This document shows positions 18,570 to 27,009 of a DNA stretch of 64,000 bases, piece after piece. The notes beneath the pieces are model-generated. The model was not told the DNA's origin. It saw only the letters and a program-made list of their open reading frames with translations, and ran no database searches. The stretch's first letter is position 1. Every line of letters starts with the position of its first letter. Source of the stretch: Burkholderiales bacterium (GTDB taxonomy: Bacteria > Pseudomonadota > Gammaproteobacteria > Burkholderiales > Casimicrobiaceae); the NCBI GenBank assembly GCA_905339295.1, contig CAJPFI010000040.1, positions 62,001 through 126,000 of the forward strand. The letters are read 5' to 3'. The position numbers and the translations under genes are program-made.

Positions 18570-19685
18570 CTAGGCCATCCGGTCGAGGCGCCAGGTCTGG
18601 TAGCGGATCGCGGCGACGCTGCCGGCGATGATCGCGGCAAGCGAGACGATCGACCCGACCGCGAGCGTCGACACGCCCGTGATGCCCTGCCCGATCGTGC
18701 AACCCAGCGCGGTGACGCCGCCGAATCCCATCATCGCGGCGCCGGCCATGTGGTTCGCGACGTCCTCGGCGTTCGCGAAGCTCTCCCAGCGGAACGAGCG
18801 GGAGAGAAGCGCATACGCGGCGGATCCGGCGATCACGCCCAGCGTCGCCGCGATGCCGAACGTGAGCACGCGCGTGGTGTCGGTCCACATCATCAGCAGC
18901 TCGAGCAGGTAGGCGGCGGGCGCCACGAACGAGAACGACTCGAGTCGCCCCGAGTTCGTCGCGACGAACTTCTCCTCGAGCGTCGCCGGATCCTCGGCGA
19001 GGTAGCCCAGGTGCCCCGACACGTACCAGCCGGCGACGACCAGCGCGCCGATGACGACTCCGCCGACGATCATCTCGCGCGCCGCGCGGAAGTCGCGGCT
19101 CGCGAAGACGAACGCGGCGATCGCGCCCGCGGCGATCGCGGGAACCAGCCAGCGAGCGCTCGCCCCGAGCCCGGCGGCGGCGAGCGTCGGCAGATCGGAG
19201 GTCTTGCCGCCGAGCGAGGCGAGGTCGATGCGCCACGGGTCGAGCCCGGAGGCCCGCCACGGCGCGAACAGGCCCTTCAACGTCATGTAGGCGGTGATGC
19301 CGAGCACGATCAGCACGACGAGCGACTTCAGGTTGCCGCCGCCGACGCGGATCAGCGACTTGCTGCCGCAGCCCGACGCGAGCGTCATGCCGAAGCCGAA
19401 GAACGCGCCGCCGACGACATGCGACAGCCACGGCACGCTGCCGCCCATGTAGATCGACTTCGACAGGTCGACCCATCCGCCGTCCTGCAGGGCCGCCGCG
19501 CCCGCGATCGCCACCGCGATCGCGAGCAGCCACATGCGCATGCGGCGCCAGTCGCCGAAGTTCGCGACGTCCGCGATCGCGCCCATCGTGCAGAAGCTCA
19601 CGCGGTTGGCGACGAAGCCGAACACGAACGCGAGCGCGAAGGCGAGTCCGGTGACCAGCGGGGCGAGCTGGGCGGCGTCTTTCAT
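18570..19685 (-). CDS. YeeE/YedE (TsuA-type) sulfur-compound permease
   Basis: A 371-residue inner-membrane protein with about nine to ten helices. The three cysteines of the thiosulfate-uptake family are present in their motifs: FCTMGA near residue 33, SGCGSKSL near 105 and LGCTIGQGI near 340. Characterised members move thiosulfate across the membrane. No TusA-like partner lies next to it. ATG at 19685 begins the conserved N-terminal helix. Confidence 0.85.
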   Translation of the reverse strand: MKDAAQLAPLVTGLAFALAFVFGFVANRVSFCTMGAIADVANFGDWRRMRMWLLAIAVAIAGAAALQDGGWVDLSKSIYMGGSVPWLSHVVGGAFFGFGMTLASGCGSKSLIRVGGGNLKSLVVLIVLGITAYMTLKGLFAPWRASGLDPWRIDLASLGGKTSDLPTLAAAGLGASARWLVPAIAAGAIAAFVFASRDFRAAREMIVGGVVIGALVVAGWYVSGHLGYLAEDPATLEEKFVATNSGRLESFSFVAPAAYLLELLMMWTDTTRVLTFGIAATLGVIAGSAAYALLSRSFRWESFANAEDVANHMAGAAMMGFGGVTALGCTIGQGITGVSTLAVGSIVSLAAIIAGSVAAIRYQTWRLDRMA

Positions 19686-19839
19686 CGTGTCGAAGGCGGA
19701 CCGGCCGGGGCGGGGAACGCGCGGATTATTGCACGGGGGAGTCCCGCCACCGCGGGCCAACGGGCGCGCCGGGGACGGGTTCCGCGGACGCGCGTTCACC
19801 CCGTCCGGACGGGCGCTCCGTTGAAGGAGGGAGAGGCCG

Positions 19840-20790
19840 GTGTCGCCGGCCCGACCCCGGAGACCCGCCATGGACCGTCACGACCGTCAATCCGCAGCCG
19901 CCTCTGCCGCCGGCGCGCGCTCCGCGCATCCGCTCGGCACCTGGGCGGTCGCCATCGTCGCCGCGCTCGCCGCGCCGCTCGCCGCCTGCGCGCATTCGCC
20001 CGCGCCGGTCGTCTCGTCGCATCTCGCCACCGTCGAGATCCTCGACCGCACGAGCGGAACGTGGCTGCCGGTCTACCAGAGCGGCGGCGAGCGCTGGATC
20101 GTGGGCACGCCCGGACACGAGTACACGATACGCATTCGCAACAGGACCGGCGCGCGGCTTCTCGCCGTACCGTCGGTCGACGGCATCAACGCGATCTCCG
20201 GCGAGACCGCCTCACCCGACCAGAGCGGCTACGTGCTCGAGCCGTACGGCTCGGTCGACATCTCCGGGTGGCGCAAGAGCCTGTCGCACACGGCCGCGTT
20301 CTACTTCACCGACGTCGCCGACAGCTATGCCGGACGCACCGGCCGCCCGCTCGACGTCGGCGTGATCGGTGTCGCGGTGTTCCGCGAGCGCGTGCCGGTC
20401 GCGTACGCGCCGCATCCGAAGATCGCCGCGCAACGCGCGGAGCGCGGCGACATGCCCGCGAGCGCCGCCGCGCCCGCACCGTCCGCCGAGGCGCAATCCG
20501 CGGGAATCCTGGGCATGGATCGCGACGCCTCCGAGGTCGCGGGTGCCGAGGGCGCGCGCAAGAGGGCGCTCGACTCCCGGCTGGGCACCGGCCACGGCCG
20601 CAACGAGACCTCACACGCGCAGCGCGTCGGCTTCGAGCGGGCGACCGCGTCGCCCGAGGCCGTCGTCGCGATCCGCTACGACCGCCTCGAGACGCTCGTG
20701 TCTCGCGGCATCGTGCCGGGTCCGCGCTACGCCGGGCGCACGCCGTCCGCGTTCCCGGCCTGGCCCGGCTTCGCGCCCGACCCGCGCTAG
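19840..20790 (+). CDS. putative lipoprotein of unknown function upstream of an ECF sigma factor
   Basis: 316 residues that I do not recognise as a family. The GTG start at 19840 is chosen because AAGGAGG lies 9 bases upstream; an ATG at 19870 lacks such a site. A hydrophobic stretch ends in LAAC (about residue 50), a plausible lipobox. Residues 60-185 look like a beta-rich domain (ATVEILDRTSGTWLPVYQS to DVGVIGVAVFRER). The rest is low-complexity, Ala-rich and charged. It is followed by a hairpin and then the sigma factor, so it may be a sensor or target of that system. Confidence 0.6.
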   Translation: MSPARPRRPAMDRHDRQSAAASAAGARSAHPLGTWAVAIVAALAAPLAACAHSPAPVVSSHLATVEILDRTSGTWLPVYQSGGERWIVGTPGHEYTIRIRNRTGARLLAVPSVDGINAISGETASPDQSGYVLEPYGSVDISGWRKSLSHTAAFYFTDVADSYAGRTGRPLDVGVIGVAVFRERVPVAYAPHPKIAAQRAERGDMPASAAAPAPSAEAQSAGILGMDRDASEVAGAEGARKRALDSRLGTGHGRNETSHAQRVGFERATASPEAVVAIRYDRLETLVSRGIVPGPRYAGRTPSAFPAWPGFAPDPR

Positions 20791-20797
20791 CGATGCT

Positions 20798-20857
20798 CTG
20801 CACGGGTCCGCGGCGGCGCGAAGCCGCGCGCCGAACGCGCTGCGCGGACCTGTGCAG
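20798..20857 (+). other. 15-bp inverted repeat before the ECF sigma gene
   Basis: CTGCACGGGTCCGCG (20798-20812) pairs with CGCGGACCTGTGCAG (20843-20857) with a single mismatch, around a GC-rich 30-base loop. There is no T run, so it is not a standard terminator. It could be a processing or attenuation structure between the lipoprotein gene and the sigma gene. Confidence 0.55.
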
Positions 20858-20935
20858 GGACTCCCCGGGCCCCTCGCTGTCGCCTCCATGCTTCGCGTTG
20901 CCGCGCAGGACGCCCGCCCGCATACTGGGCGGGCC

Positions 20936-21556
20936 ATGCCCGACGCCCCGCACGGCCGCCGCGACCTTGCGGACGCTACCGGCGACGACGCCGGCGACGA
21001 GGCGCTGATGCTCGCCTACGCCGCCGGCGACGCCGGCGCATTCGACCGTCTCTATGCGCGTCATCGCGGAGGGCTCTACCGCTACCTGCTGCGTCACGTC
21101 GGCAACGCCGGGCTCGCCGACGAGCTGTTCCAGGACGTCTGGATGAACGCCATCCGCGCGCGCGCGACCTACGCCCCCACCGCGAAGTTCGCGACGTGGA
21201 TCTACACGCTCGCGCACAACCGCGTCGTCGACCACTGGCGCTCGCGCGGCAACGTTCGCGTCGACTCGCTCGACGACGAGGGCGACGAGGCGACCGGAGC
21301 ACTGGTCGACGCGATCCCCGGCTCGCGCGTCGACGAGCCCGAGACGCGCGTCGCGTCGCGCAATGCGCGCGCGCGGATCGACGAGGCGCTCGCGGCGCTG
21401 CCTCCGGTGCAGCGCGACGCGTTCCTGCTGCACATCGAGTCGGGCATGTCGCTGGCCGACATCGCCGAGCTCACCGGCGCCGGCGAGGAGACGGTCAAGA
21501 GCCGCGTGCGCTACGCCTACGCCAAGCTGCGCGCGGCGCTCGGGGACCTCGCATGA
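20936..21556 (+). CDS. ECF-type RNA polymerase sigma factor
   Basis: 206 residues. Sigma region 2 (about residues 25-95) contains FDRLYARHRGGLYRYLLRHVG, DELFQDVWMNAI and FATWIYTLAHNRVVDHWR. Region 4 (about 145-200) contains LPPVQRDAFLLHIESGMSLADIAEL and the recognition helix GEETVKSRVRYAYAKLR. The ATG at 20936 is the nearest start to region 2. The gene overlaps the next one as ATGA, the usual arrangement with an anti-sigma factor. Confidence 0.9.
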   Translation: MPDAPHGRRDLADATGDDAGDEALMLAYAAGDAGAFDRLYARHRGGLYRYLLRHVGNAGLADELFQDVWMNAIRARATYAPTAKFATWIYTLAHNRVVDHWRSRGNVRVDSLDDEGDEATGALVDAIPGSRVDEPETRVASRNARARIDEALAALPPVQRDAFLLHIESGMSLADIAELTGAGEETVKSRVRYAYAKLRAALGDLA

Positions 21557-22632
21557 CGAACGGTCGCGACGACGTGCGCGACCGCGCGGTCGACCGCGTC
21601 TGGCGCGAGCACGCGGGCGAGTCACCGTCCGCGGCGCTCGACGACGCGATCCGCGCCGCGGCGCGGCGCGCGATCGGCGCCGGGCCGCAGGGCAAGGCCG
21701 CGGTCGCCGAGGCGCGCGAGCCGTGGCGCTGGTGGATGCCGCTCGCCGCCGCCGCGACGATCGGCGCGATCGCCATAGGCGTGATCCAGAACCTTCCGCA
21801 GGATGCCGCTGAACCGATGGTCGTGAGCGACGAGTCGACCGCCACGACAGCGACGGCGCGGACCGCGCCCGAGTCGATCGCGCCCGCACCGCCGGCGGAC
21901 GCCGAGCCGAGCGCGGCTGGTCGCGCCGCCGAATCGCCGCCGGCCGTGCAGCGTACCGCGCCCGCCGGGAGGCCGCGCGAGGCGCGGCCGCGGCAGGCGC
22001 CCGCGCCGCCCATCGCGCCGCCGTTCCCGCGCATGCAGTCGCCGATCGAGGGGCCGGCGACGCGACAGGACACGGTGCCGCCCACCGCAGGCAGGCAGGG
22101 TGCGGAGGCGCCGGCAGCGTCGAAGGCGGCGCCCGTTGCCGCGAAGCCCGCGGCCGAGTCGACGCGGCAATCCGCGGACGACGTGCCGTCGCAGACCACG
22201 GCGATCGCCAAGCGTCGCGAGGCCGACGCGCCTGCCGCGCGCAAGGACGAGCGCGCGGCCACGACGGGATTCGCCGCGTCGCCGCCGGCAAGCCCGCCAC
22301 AGCCTGTCGCCGCGGCGGCGCCCGCACCGGCTTCCCGCGTCGGCGCCGTGGCGTCGCTGGCAGGCGCGCGCGACGCCGGCGCCGGATCGGACACCGCGCC
22401 GCGCGCCAGGCTCGAGGCCAGCGATGCGTCCGCGACCCAGCGCGCGGTCGTCGCGCAAGGCGCGCCGGCCCGATCGACCGAAGCGTTCATCGCCGCGATC
22501 CGCCGCCTGCTCGCCGCGGGCGATGCTGACGGCGCGGCGCGGGAGCTGCGCGCTTTCAGGCAGGCGCACGCCGACGCCGACGCGCGGTTGCCGGTCGAGC
22601 TGCGCCCCTGGGCAGCCGGCGTTTCGCGCTGA
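21553..22632 (+). CDS. probable anti-sigma factor (single-pass membrane protein)
   Basis: A 359-residue protein whose identity rests mainly on position. The N-terminal 55 residues are charged and cytoplasmic. One transmembrane helix follows at about 58-78 (WWMPLAAAATIGAIAIGVI). The remaining 280 residues are Ala/Pro-rich and of low complexity, probably an extended periplasmic region. The end (STEAFIAAIRRLLAAGDADGAARELRAFRQ) looks like a short helical repeat. It overlaps the sigma gene by 4 bases. No zinc-binding ZAS motif is present. Confidence 0.65.
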   Translation: MTNGRDDVRDRAVDRVWREHAGESPSAALDDAIRAAARRAIGAGPQGKAAVAEAREPWRWWMPLAAAATIGAIAIGVIQNLPQDAAEPMVVSDESTATTATARTAPESIAPAPPADAEPSAAGRAAESPPAVQRTAPAGRPREARPRQAPAPPIAPPFPRMQSPIEGPATRQDTVPPTAGRQGAEAPAASKAAPVAAKPAAESTRQSADDVPSQTTAIAKRREADAPAARKDERAATTGFAASPPASPPQPVAAAAPAPASRVGAVASLAGARDAGAGSDTAPRARLEASDASATQRAVVAQGAPARSTEAFIAAIRRLLAAGDADGAARELRAFRQAHADADARLPVELRPWAAGVSR

Positions 22633-22674
22633 CCCCGGGTTCCACGTACGCACCGCGTACCGGCAGTCTGCGCG

Positions 22675-23727
22675 TCAGCGATCGGCGTCGCGAACCCCGG
22701 CGCGGAGAAGCTTGCGGATCGGCGCGGGCAGCGCGGCAGCCGCGAGATCCGCGCGCGCGACCCACATGCACTCGGCGGGCGGTGGTCGGCGCGACGCCCG
22801 CGCGGTCAGCCGCGACGGATGCAACGTGAGCGCGTAGTGGGTGAACGCGTGCTCGACCGGCGCGAGCCGGCCGACGAGGCGCGCCGCGATGTCGAAGCGC
22901 GCGCGCAGCGACGCGACCGGATCGGCGCCCACCTCGAGCTCCGGCAGGCTCCACAGCCGGCCCCACACGCCGGACGCGGGACGTCGCTCGAGCAGCACCT
23001 CACCCGCGCGCTCGACCCAGGCGAGCTGAACCTCGCGGTGCGGCAGCGCGCGGCGAGCGCGCCTTCCGGGCAGGTCGGCGACGCGACCGTCGCGGCGCGC
23101 GACGCAGTCGCCCGCGACCGGGCACGCATCGCAGCGCGGCGTCGCGCGCGTGCAGACCGTCGCGCCGAGATCCATCATTCCCTGCGTGTACGCCTCGACG
23201 CCGTCGCGCGGGACGAGTCGCTGCGCGAGCGCCCAGAGTCTTCCCTCGACGACCCGCGACGTCGGATCGCCGTCAATGCCGCGATGCCGCGCGAGCACGC
23301 GCCTCACGTTGCCGTCGAGGATCGCGCCGCGCTCGCCCGACGCGAACGCCGCGATCGCTGCCGCAGTCGATCGTCCGATGCCGGGCAGCGTCGCGAGCAT
23401 TGCCGCTTCGCGCGGAAACGCGCCACCGCGATGATCGGCCACCTCGCGCGCCGCCGCGTGCAGGTGCCGCGCGCGACGGTAGTAGCCGAGTCCGCTCCAT
23501 TGCGCGAGCACGGCGTCCTCGTCGGCGCGCGCGAGCGCGCGCACGTCCGGGAACGCCGCGACGAACCGCTCGTAGTACGGGATGACGGTCGCGACCTGCG
23601 TCCGCTGCAGCATGATCTCCGCGACCCAGATCCGATACGGGTCGCGCGTGCGCTGCCACGGCAGGTCGTGACGGCCGTGGGCGCGCTGCCACGCCGTGAT
23701 TCGCGCCGAGAAGCTTCGCGTCGACAT
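22675..23727 (-). CDS. mutY: adenine DNA glycosylase MutY
   Basis: A 350-residue repair enzyme that removes adenine mispaired with 8-oxoguanine. The helix-hairpin-helix loop LPGIGRSTAAAIAAFA and the catalytic Asp in GAILDGNVRRVLARH are present. The iron-sulfur site has the spacing C-x6-C-x2-C-x5-C in CTRATPRCDACPVAGDC. A NUDIX-like 8-oxoG recognition domain follows (about 230-345). The start is immediately downstream of an 11-copy REP array. Confidence 0.95.
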   Translation of the reverse strand: MSTRSFSARITAWQRAHGRHDLPWQRTRDPYRIWVAEIMLQRTQVATVIPYYERFVAAFPDVRALARADEDAVLAQWSGLGYYRRARHLHAAAREVADHRGGAFPREAAMLATLPGIGRSTAAAIAAFASGERGAILDGNVRRVLARHRGIDGDPTSRVVEGRLWALAQRLVPRDGVEAYTQGMMDLGATVCTRATPRCDACPVAGDCVARRDGRVADLPGRRARRALPHREVQLAWVERAGEVLLERRPASGVWGRLWSLPELEVGADPVASLRARFDIAARLVGRLAPVEHAFTHYALTLHPSRLTARASRRPPPAECMWVARADLAAAALPAPIRKLLRAGVRDADR

Positions 23728-23760
23728 CCTGCGTTCGGACCCCTGCCCGATGCCCTCTGC

Positions 23761-24083
23761 GTCGGGCTGAAGCCCGACCCACCGATGCCTGTCGGGCTGA
23801 AGCCCGACCCACCGATGCCTGTCGGGCTGAAGCCCGACCCACCGATGCCTGTCGGGCTGAAGCCCGGCCCACCGATGCCTGTCGGACTGAAGCCCGGCCC
23901 ACCGATGCCTGGCGGGCTGAAGCCCGACCCACCGGTGCCTGGCGGGCTGAAGCCCGACCCACCGATGCCTGGCGGGATGGAGCCCGACCCACCGATGCCT
24001 GTCGGGCTGAAGCCCGGCCCACCGATGCCTGTCGGGCCGAAGCCCGACCCACCGATAGCTGTCGGGCTTAAGCCCGACCCACC
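23761..24083. repeat. REP array, eleven 30-bp units, between cpoB and mutY
   Basis: Eleven tandem units begin exactly every 30 bases from 23761 to 24061. Each has GTCGGGCTGAAGCCCGAC or a one- or two-base variant, plus the spacer CCACCGATGCCT. Variants such as GGCGGGCTGAAG and GTCGGGATGGAG show drift. The array fills the 362-base gap and would be transcribed between cpoB and mutY. Because 30 is a multiple of three, frames stay open across it and give a false 10-residue protein repeat. Confidence 0.93.
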
Positions 24084-24089
24084 CCGTTG

Positions 24090-24977
24090 CTAGCGAACGC
24101 CCAGGCGCTGGCGCGCCTTCCCTGCCGCTTCCGACGTCGGGTACTTCGCGATCAGTTCCTCGAGCGAGCGGCGGGCGGCGGCGTTGTCGTTCAGTTCGGC
24201 CTGCGCGGAGCTGATGTTGAGCATCGCGTCGGGCACCTTCGCGCTGTCCGGGTACTGCAGCAGCAACTGCCGTTGCGCGCCGATCGCCGCGCGGAAGTCA
24301 CGCCGAGCGTAGTGGGCGTTGCCGATCCAGTACTGCGCCGACGGCGCGAGCGGGCTCCTCGGATGCGCCTTGACGAACGCGCCGAACGCGTCGATCGCGC
24401 CGGGGTAGTCCGCACGCTTGAACTGCTCGAGCGCGGCGTCGTACTCGCGCTGTTCCGCGGCCGCGTCGGCGGAGAGTCCGGCCGGAGGCGGGACCGACGC
24501 GCCGGGCGGGACGCCGGGCGCGGGCACCACCACGCCGGGCGCCGCCGCCGGCGCCTGGGACGGCGGCGCGACGGGTGCGGACGGGGGCGCCGTTTCGAGC
24601 CTGCGCAGGCGCGAGTCGAGGTCGACGTAAAGGTCGCGCTGGCGCTTCTGCGCCTCGGAGAGCTCGAAGGCGAGCACCTCGACCTGCCCGCGAAGTCGGG
24701 CGAGATCGGTCTTCAGCGCCTCGACCGCGACGAGGAGCTCGACCAGGCCCTGCGACTTCAGCTGCAACTCGAGCGCGGCGATGCGGTCCTCGAGCTGCTT
24801 CTGCACCTGGGCGAGGCGCACGTTCGTGTCGGCGATGCGCTTGCGCGCTTCGTCGTCGTCGAACAGCGCGGCGTGCGCGACGCCCGCGGAAAGCGCCAGC
24901 GCGGCCGCCGCCGCACGCCATCGGCGCGGGCGCCCGCCGTCCCGCATCGCGCGGGCACCCGGCATCGCCCGCGTCAT
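24090..24977 (-). CDS. cpoB: Tol-Pal system coordinator CpoB (YbgF)
   Basis: A 295-residue periplasmic protein that coordinates peptidoglycan synthesis with Tol-Pal during division. A signal peptide ends near GVAHAALFDDDEARKRI. Residues about 45-125 form the trimerising coiled coil, then a Pro/Ala linker, then TPR repeats (about 175-295, EYDAALEQFKRADYPGAIDAF and following). The start overlaps the pal stop as ATGA. Confidence 0.92.
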   Translation of the reverse strand: MTRAMPGARAMRDGGRPRRWRAAAAALALSAGVAHAALFDDDEARKRIADTNVRLAQVQKQLEDRIAALELQLKSQGLVELLVAVEALKTDLARLRGQVEVLAFELSEAQKRQRDLYVDLDSRLRRLETAPPSAPVAPPSQAPAAAPGVVVPAPGVPPGASVPPPAGLSADAAAEQREYDAALEQFKRADYPGAIDAFGAFVKAHPRSPLAPSAQYWIGNAHYARRDFRAAIGAQRQLLLQYPDSAKVPDAMLNISSAQAELNDNAAARRSLEELIAKYPTSEAAGKARQRLGVR

Positions 24978-25552
24978 TCGCCGGTGTAGACGATGTCGTC
25001 GCGGCGGTTCTCGGCCCACGCCGCCTCGCCGTGGCCGGTGTTCTTCGGCTTCTCCTTGCCGAAGCTCACGGTCTCGATCTGCGATTCCTGCGCGCCGAGC
25101 AGCGTCATCATGCGCTTGACCGCGTCGGCCCGCTTCTGCCCGAGCGCGATGTTGTATTCGCGCGAGCCGCGCTCGTCGGTGTTGCCCTGGATGACCATGC
25201 GCATACCCCGGTTCGCCGCCAGGTAGCGGCCGTGCGCCTCGATCAGCGGGCGGAACTCGTCCTTGACCGTGAAGCTGTCGAAGTCGAAGTACACGCTGCG
25301 CCGCGACAGGATGTTCGACGGATCGCGCAGCGGATTGCCGGCCATGCCGGCCCCGGTGTCCGCGCGCGGTCCCTGCGACGCGCCGGCGACGCCGGACGTG
25401 CCTGCGCCGCTGGTGCTCGCGCCCGAGGAACCCGGCGCCGCGCCGGTCGCCGCGGCGCGGTCCTCGACGGGCGCGGGGGACTGGTCGGCGGGCGTGCTCT
25501 GGCATCCTGCGAGGAATGCGACGAGTGCGGCGGCAATGACGATCTTGTGCAT
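24974..25552 (-). CDS. pal: peptidoglycan-associated lipoprotein Pal
   Basis: 192 residues. The signal peptide ends in the lipobox LAGC (Cys17). A Ser/Gly/Ala-rich linker follows, then an OmpA-like peptidoglycan-binding domain (about 85-190) with VYFDFDSFTVKDEF, GNTDERGSREYNIALGQKRA and the closing RRDDIVY. It anchors the outer membrane to peptidoglycan and binds TolB, encoded 49 bases upstream. Confidence 0.96.
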   Translation of the reverse strand: MHKIVIAAALVAFLAGCQSTPADQSPAPVEDRAAATGAAPGSSGASTSGAGTSGVAGASQGPRADTGAGMAGNPLRDPSNILSRRSVYFDFDSFTVKDEFRPLIEAHGRYLAANRGMRMVIQGNTDERGSREYNIALGQKRADAVKRMMTLLGAQESQIETVSFGKEKPKNTGHGEAAWAENRRDDIVYTGE

Positions 25553-25601
25553 GCTGTCCTCCTTGGTTGCGGACGGGCGGAAGGGAGTCCGGATGACGGC
25601 G

Positions 25602-26891
25602 TCAGCGGGGTAACGGGCCCCACGCCGGTTCGCGCACGTCGGTGGCCGGCGCGACGATGCGCTGCTTCACGCGCCCGTCGGCGGACACCGCGTTCAAGAT
25701 ACCACGCCCCCCGGTCTCGTTCGCGTAGAGCACGAGCTTGCCGTTGGGCGCGACGCTGGGGGATTCGTCGAGCGGGCCGGACGTCAGGATCTGCGTCTGG
25801 CGCGTCGCGAAGTCCATGATCGCGATCTGGAAGCGCCCCCCGTCGCGGCGCACGTAGACCATGCCCTTGCCGTCGGGCAGCGCGCGCGGAGAAACGTTGT
25901 AGGAACCGTCGAACGTGATGCGCTCGACCGCACCTCCGTCGATGCCGACGCGGTAGATCTGCGGGCTGCCGCCACGGTCTGACGTGAACAGCAGCGAGCG
26001 GCCGTCCGGCATGAACCACGCCTCGGTGTCGACGCCGGGCGAGGACATGATCCGCCGCGTGCCGGTGCCGTCGGCGTTCATCAGGAAGAGCTGCGAGCCG
26101 CCGTCGCGCGTGAGCGTCACCGCGAGCTGGCGACCGTCGGGCGACCACGCGGGCGCGCTGTTGCTGCCTCGGAACGCGGCGACCGCCGCGCGACCGCCGG
26201 TCGAAAGGTTCTGCACGTAGACCACCGGCTTCCTCTGCTCGAGCGAGACGTACGCGATGCGCCCGCCGTCCGGCGACCAGCGCGGCGACAGGAGCGGCTC
26301 GCTGGTCGACACGACGGTCTGGGGATCGGCGCCGTCGGCGTCGGCGACGACGAGCTGGTAGCGCGTGCCCTGCTTCGCGATGTAGGCGATGCGCGTCGAG
26401 AACACGCCGACGTCGCCGGTGAGCTTCGCGTAGATCTCGTCGGCGATCCTGTGCGCGGTCGCGCGGAACTGCGGCCGCGTCACCGTGAACAGCGTCGACG
26501 CGAGTGTCCCGCCGCGGACCGCGTCGACGAGCGCATATCGGACCTCGACCCGGCCGTCCGCAAGCGGGCGCATCGAGCCGACGACGACCGCGTCGGCGCC
26601 GCGGCCGCGCCACTCGTCGATGCGCACGTCCTCCGCACGCGACGGCCGCGGCACGACGCCGCCCGTGTCGACGTTGCGGAACAGGCCCGAGCGCGCGAGG
26701 TCGGCCGCGACGATGCCGGAGACACCGAGCGGGAATTCCGATTCGCCGTCGAACCCGACGACCGCGATGGGGATCGCGGTGCCGGCGCCGCCGACGATCT
26801 CGATCGTGAGCTGCGCGCGCGCCGGCGCGAACGGCAGCGCGAGCGTGGCGGCGAGGAGCGTGAGGAAAAGGCGTCGGAGCGGCAATCTCAT
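25602..26891 (-). CDS. tolB: Tol-Pal system periplasmic protein TolB
   Basis: A 429-residue exported protein. The signal peptide ends near FAPARAQ. The N-terminal domain (about 30-160) has the typical AVVGFDGESEFPLGVSGIVAADLARSGLF region. A six-bladed beta-propeller (about 170-429) follows with repeats such as LLSPRWSPDGGRIAYVS and PAWSPDGRQLAVTL. It relays TolA energy to Pal. tolQ, tolR and tolA are not upstream; rlpA is. Confidence 0.96.
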   Translation of the reverse strand: MRLPLRRLFLTLLAATLALPFAPARAQLTIEIVGGAGTAIPIAVVGFDGESEFPLGVSGIVAADLARSGLFRNVDTGGVVPRPSRAEDVRIDEWRGRGADAVVVGSMRPLADGRVEVRYALVDAVRGGTLASTLFTVTRPQFRATAHRIADEIYAKLTGDVGVFSTRIAYIAKQGTRYQLVVADADGADPQTVVSTSEPLLSPRWSPDGGRIAYVSLEQRKPVVYVQNLSTGGRAAVAAFRGSNSAPAWSPDGRQLAVTLTRDGGSQLFLMNADGTGTRRIMSSPGVDTEAWFMPDGRSLLFTSDRGGSPQIYRVGIDGGAVERITFDGSYNVSPRALPDGKGMVYVRRDGGRFQIAIMDFATRQTQILTSGPLDESPSVAPNGKLVLYANETGGRGILNAVSADGRVKQRIVAPATDVREPAWGPLPR

Positions 26892-27009
26892 CGTGTGGGG
26901 GGTCGTCGAGGGCGAAGTCCTGCCCCGGCAGCCACGTCCTCCCCACGCGCCCCGGAGCGGTCATTATAACGACCGCCGCCGGCGCTGAGGGTTCTCGGCC
27001 GCCGCAATT

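Noticed and set aside
20798..20857. Rho-independent terminator after the lipoprotein gene.
   Set aside because: The stem is good but no run of T follows, and the loop is 30 bases long.
23761..24083. A protein with an 11-fold ten-residue repeat (VGLKPDPPMP-like), and similar repeats across the other arrays.
   Set aside because: Frames stay open only because the REP unit lengths are multiples of three. The repeats are hairpin DNA and occur in non-coding gaps.
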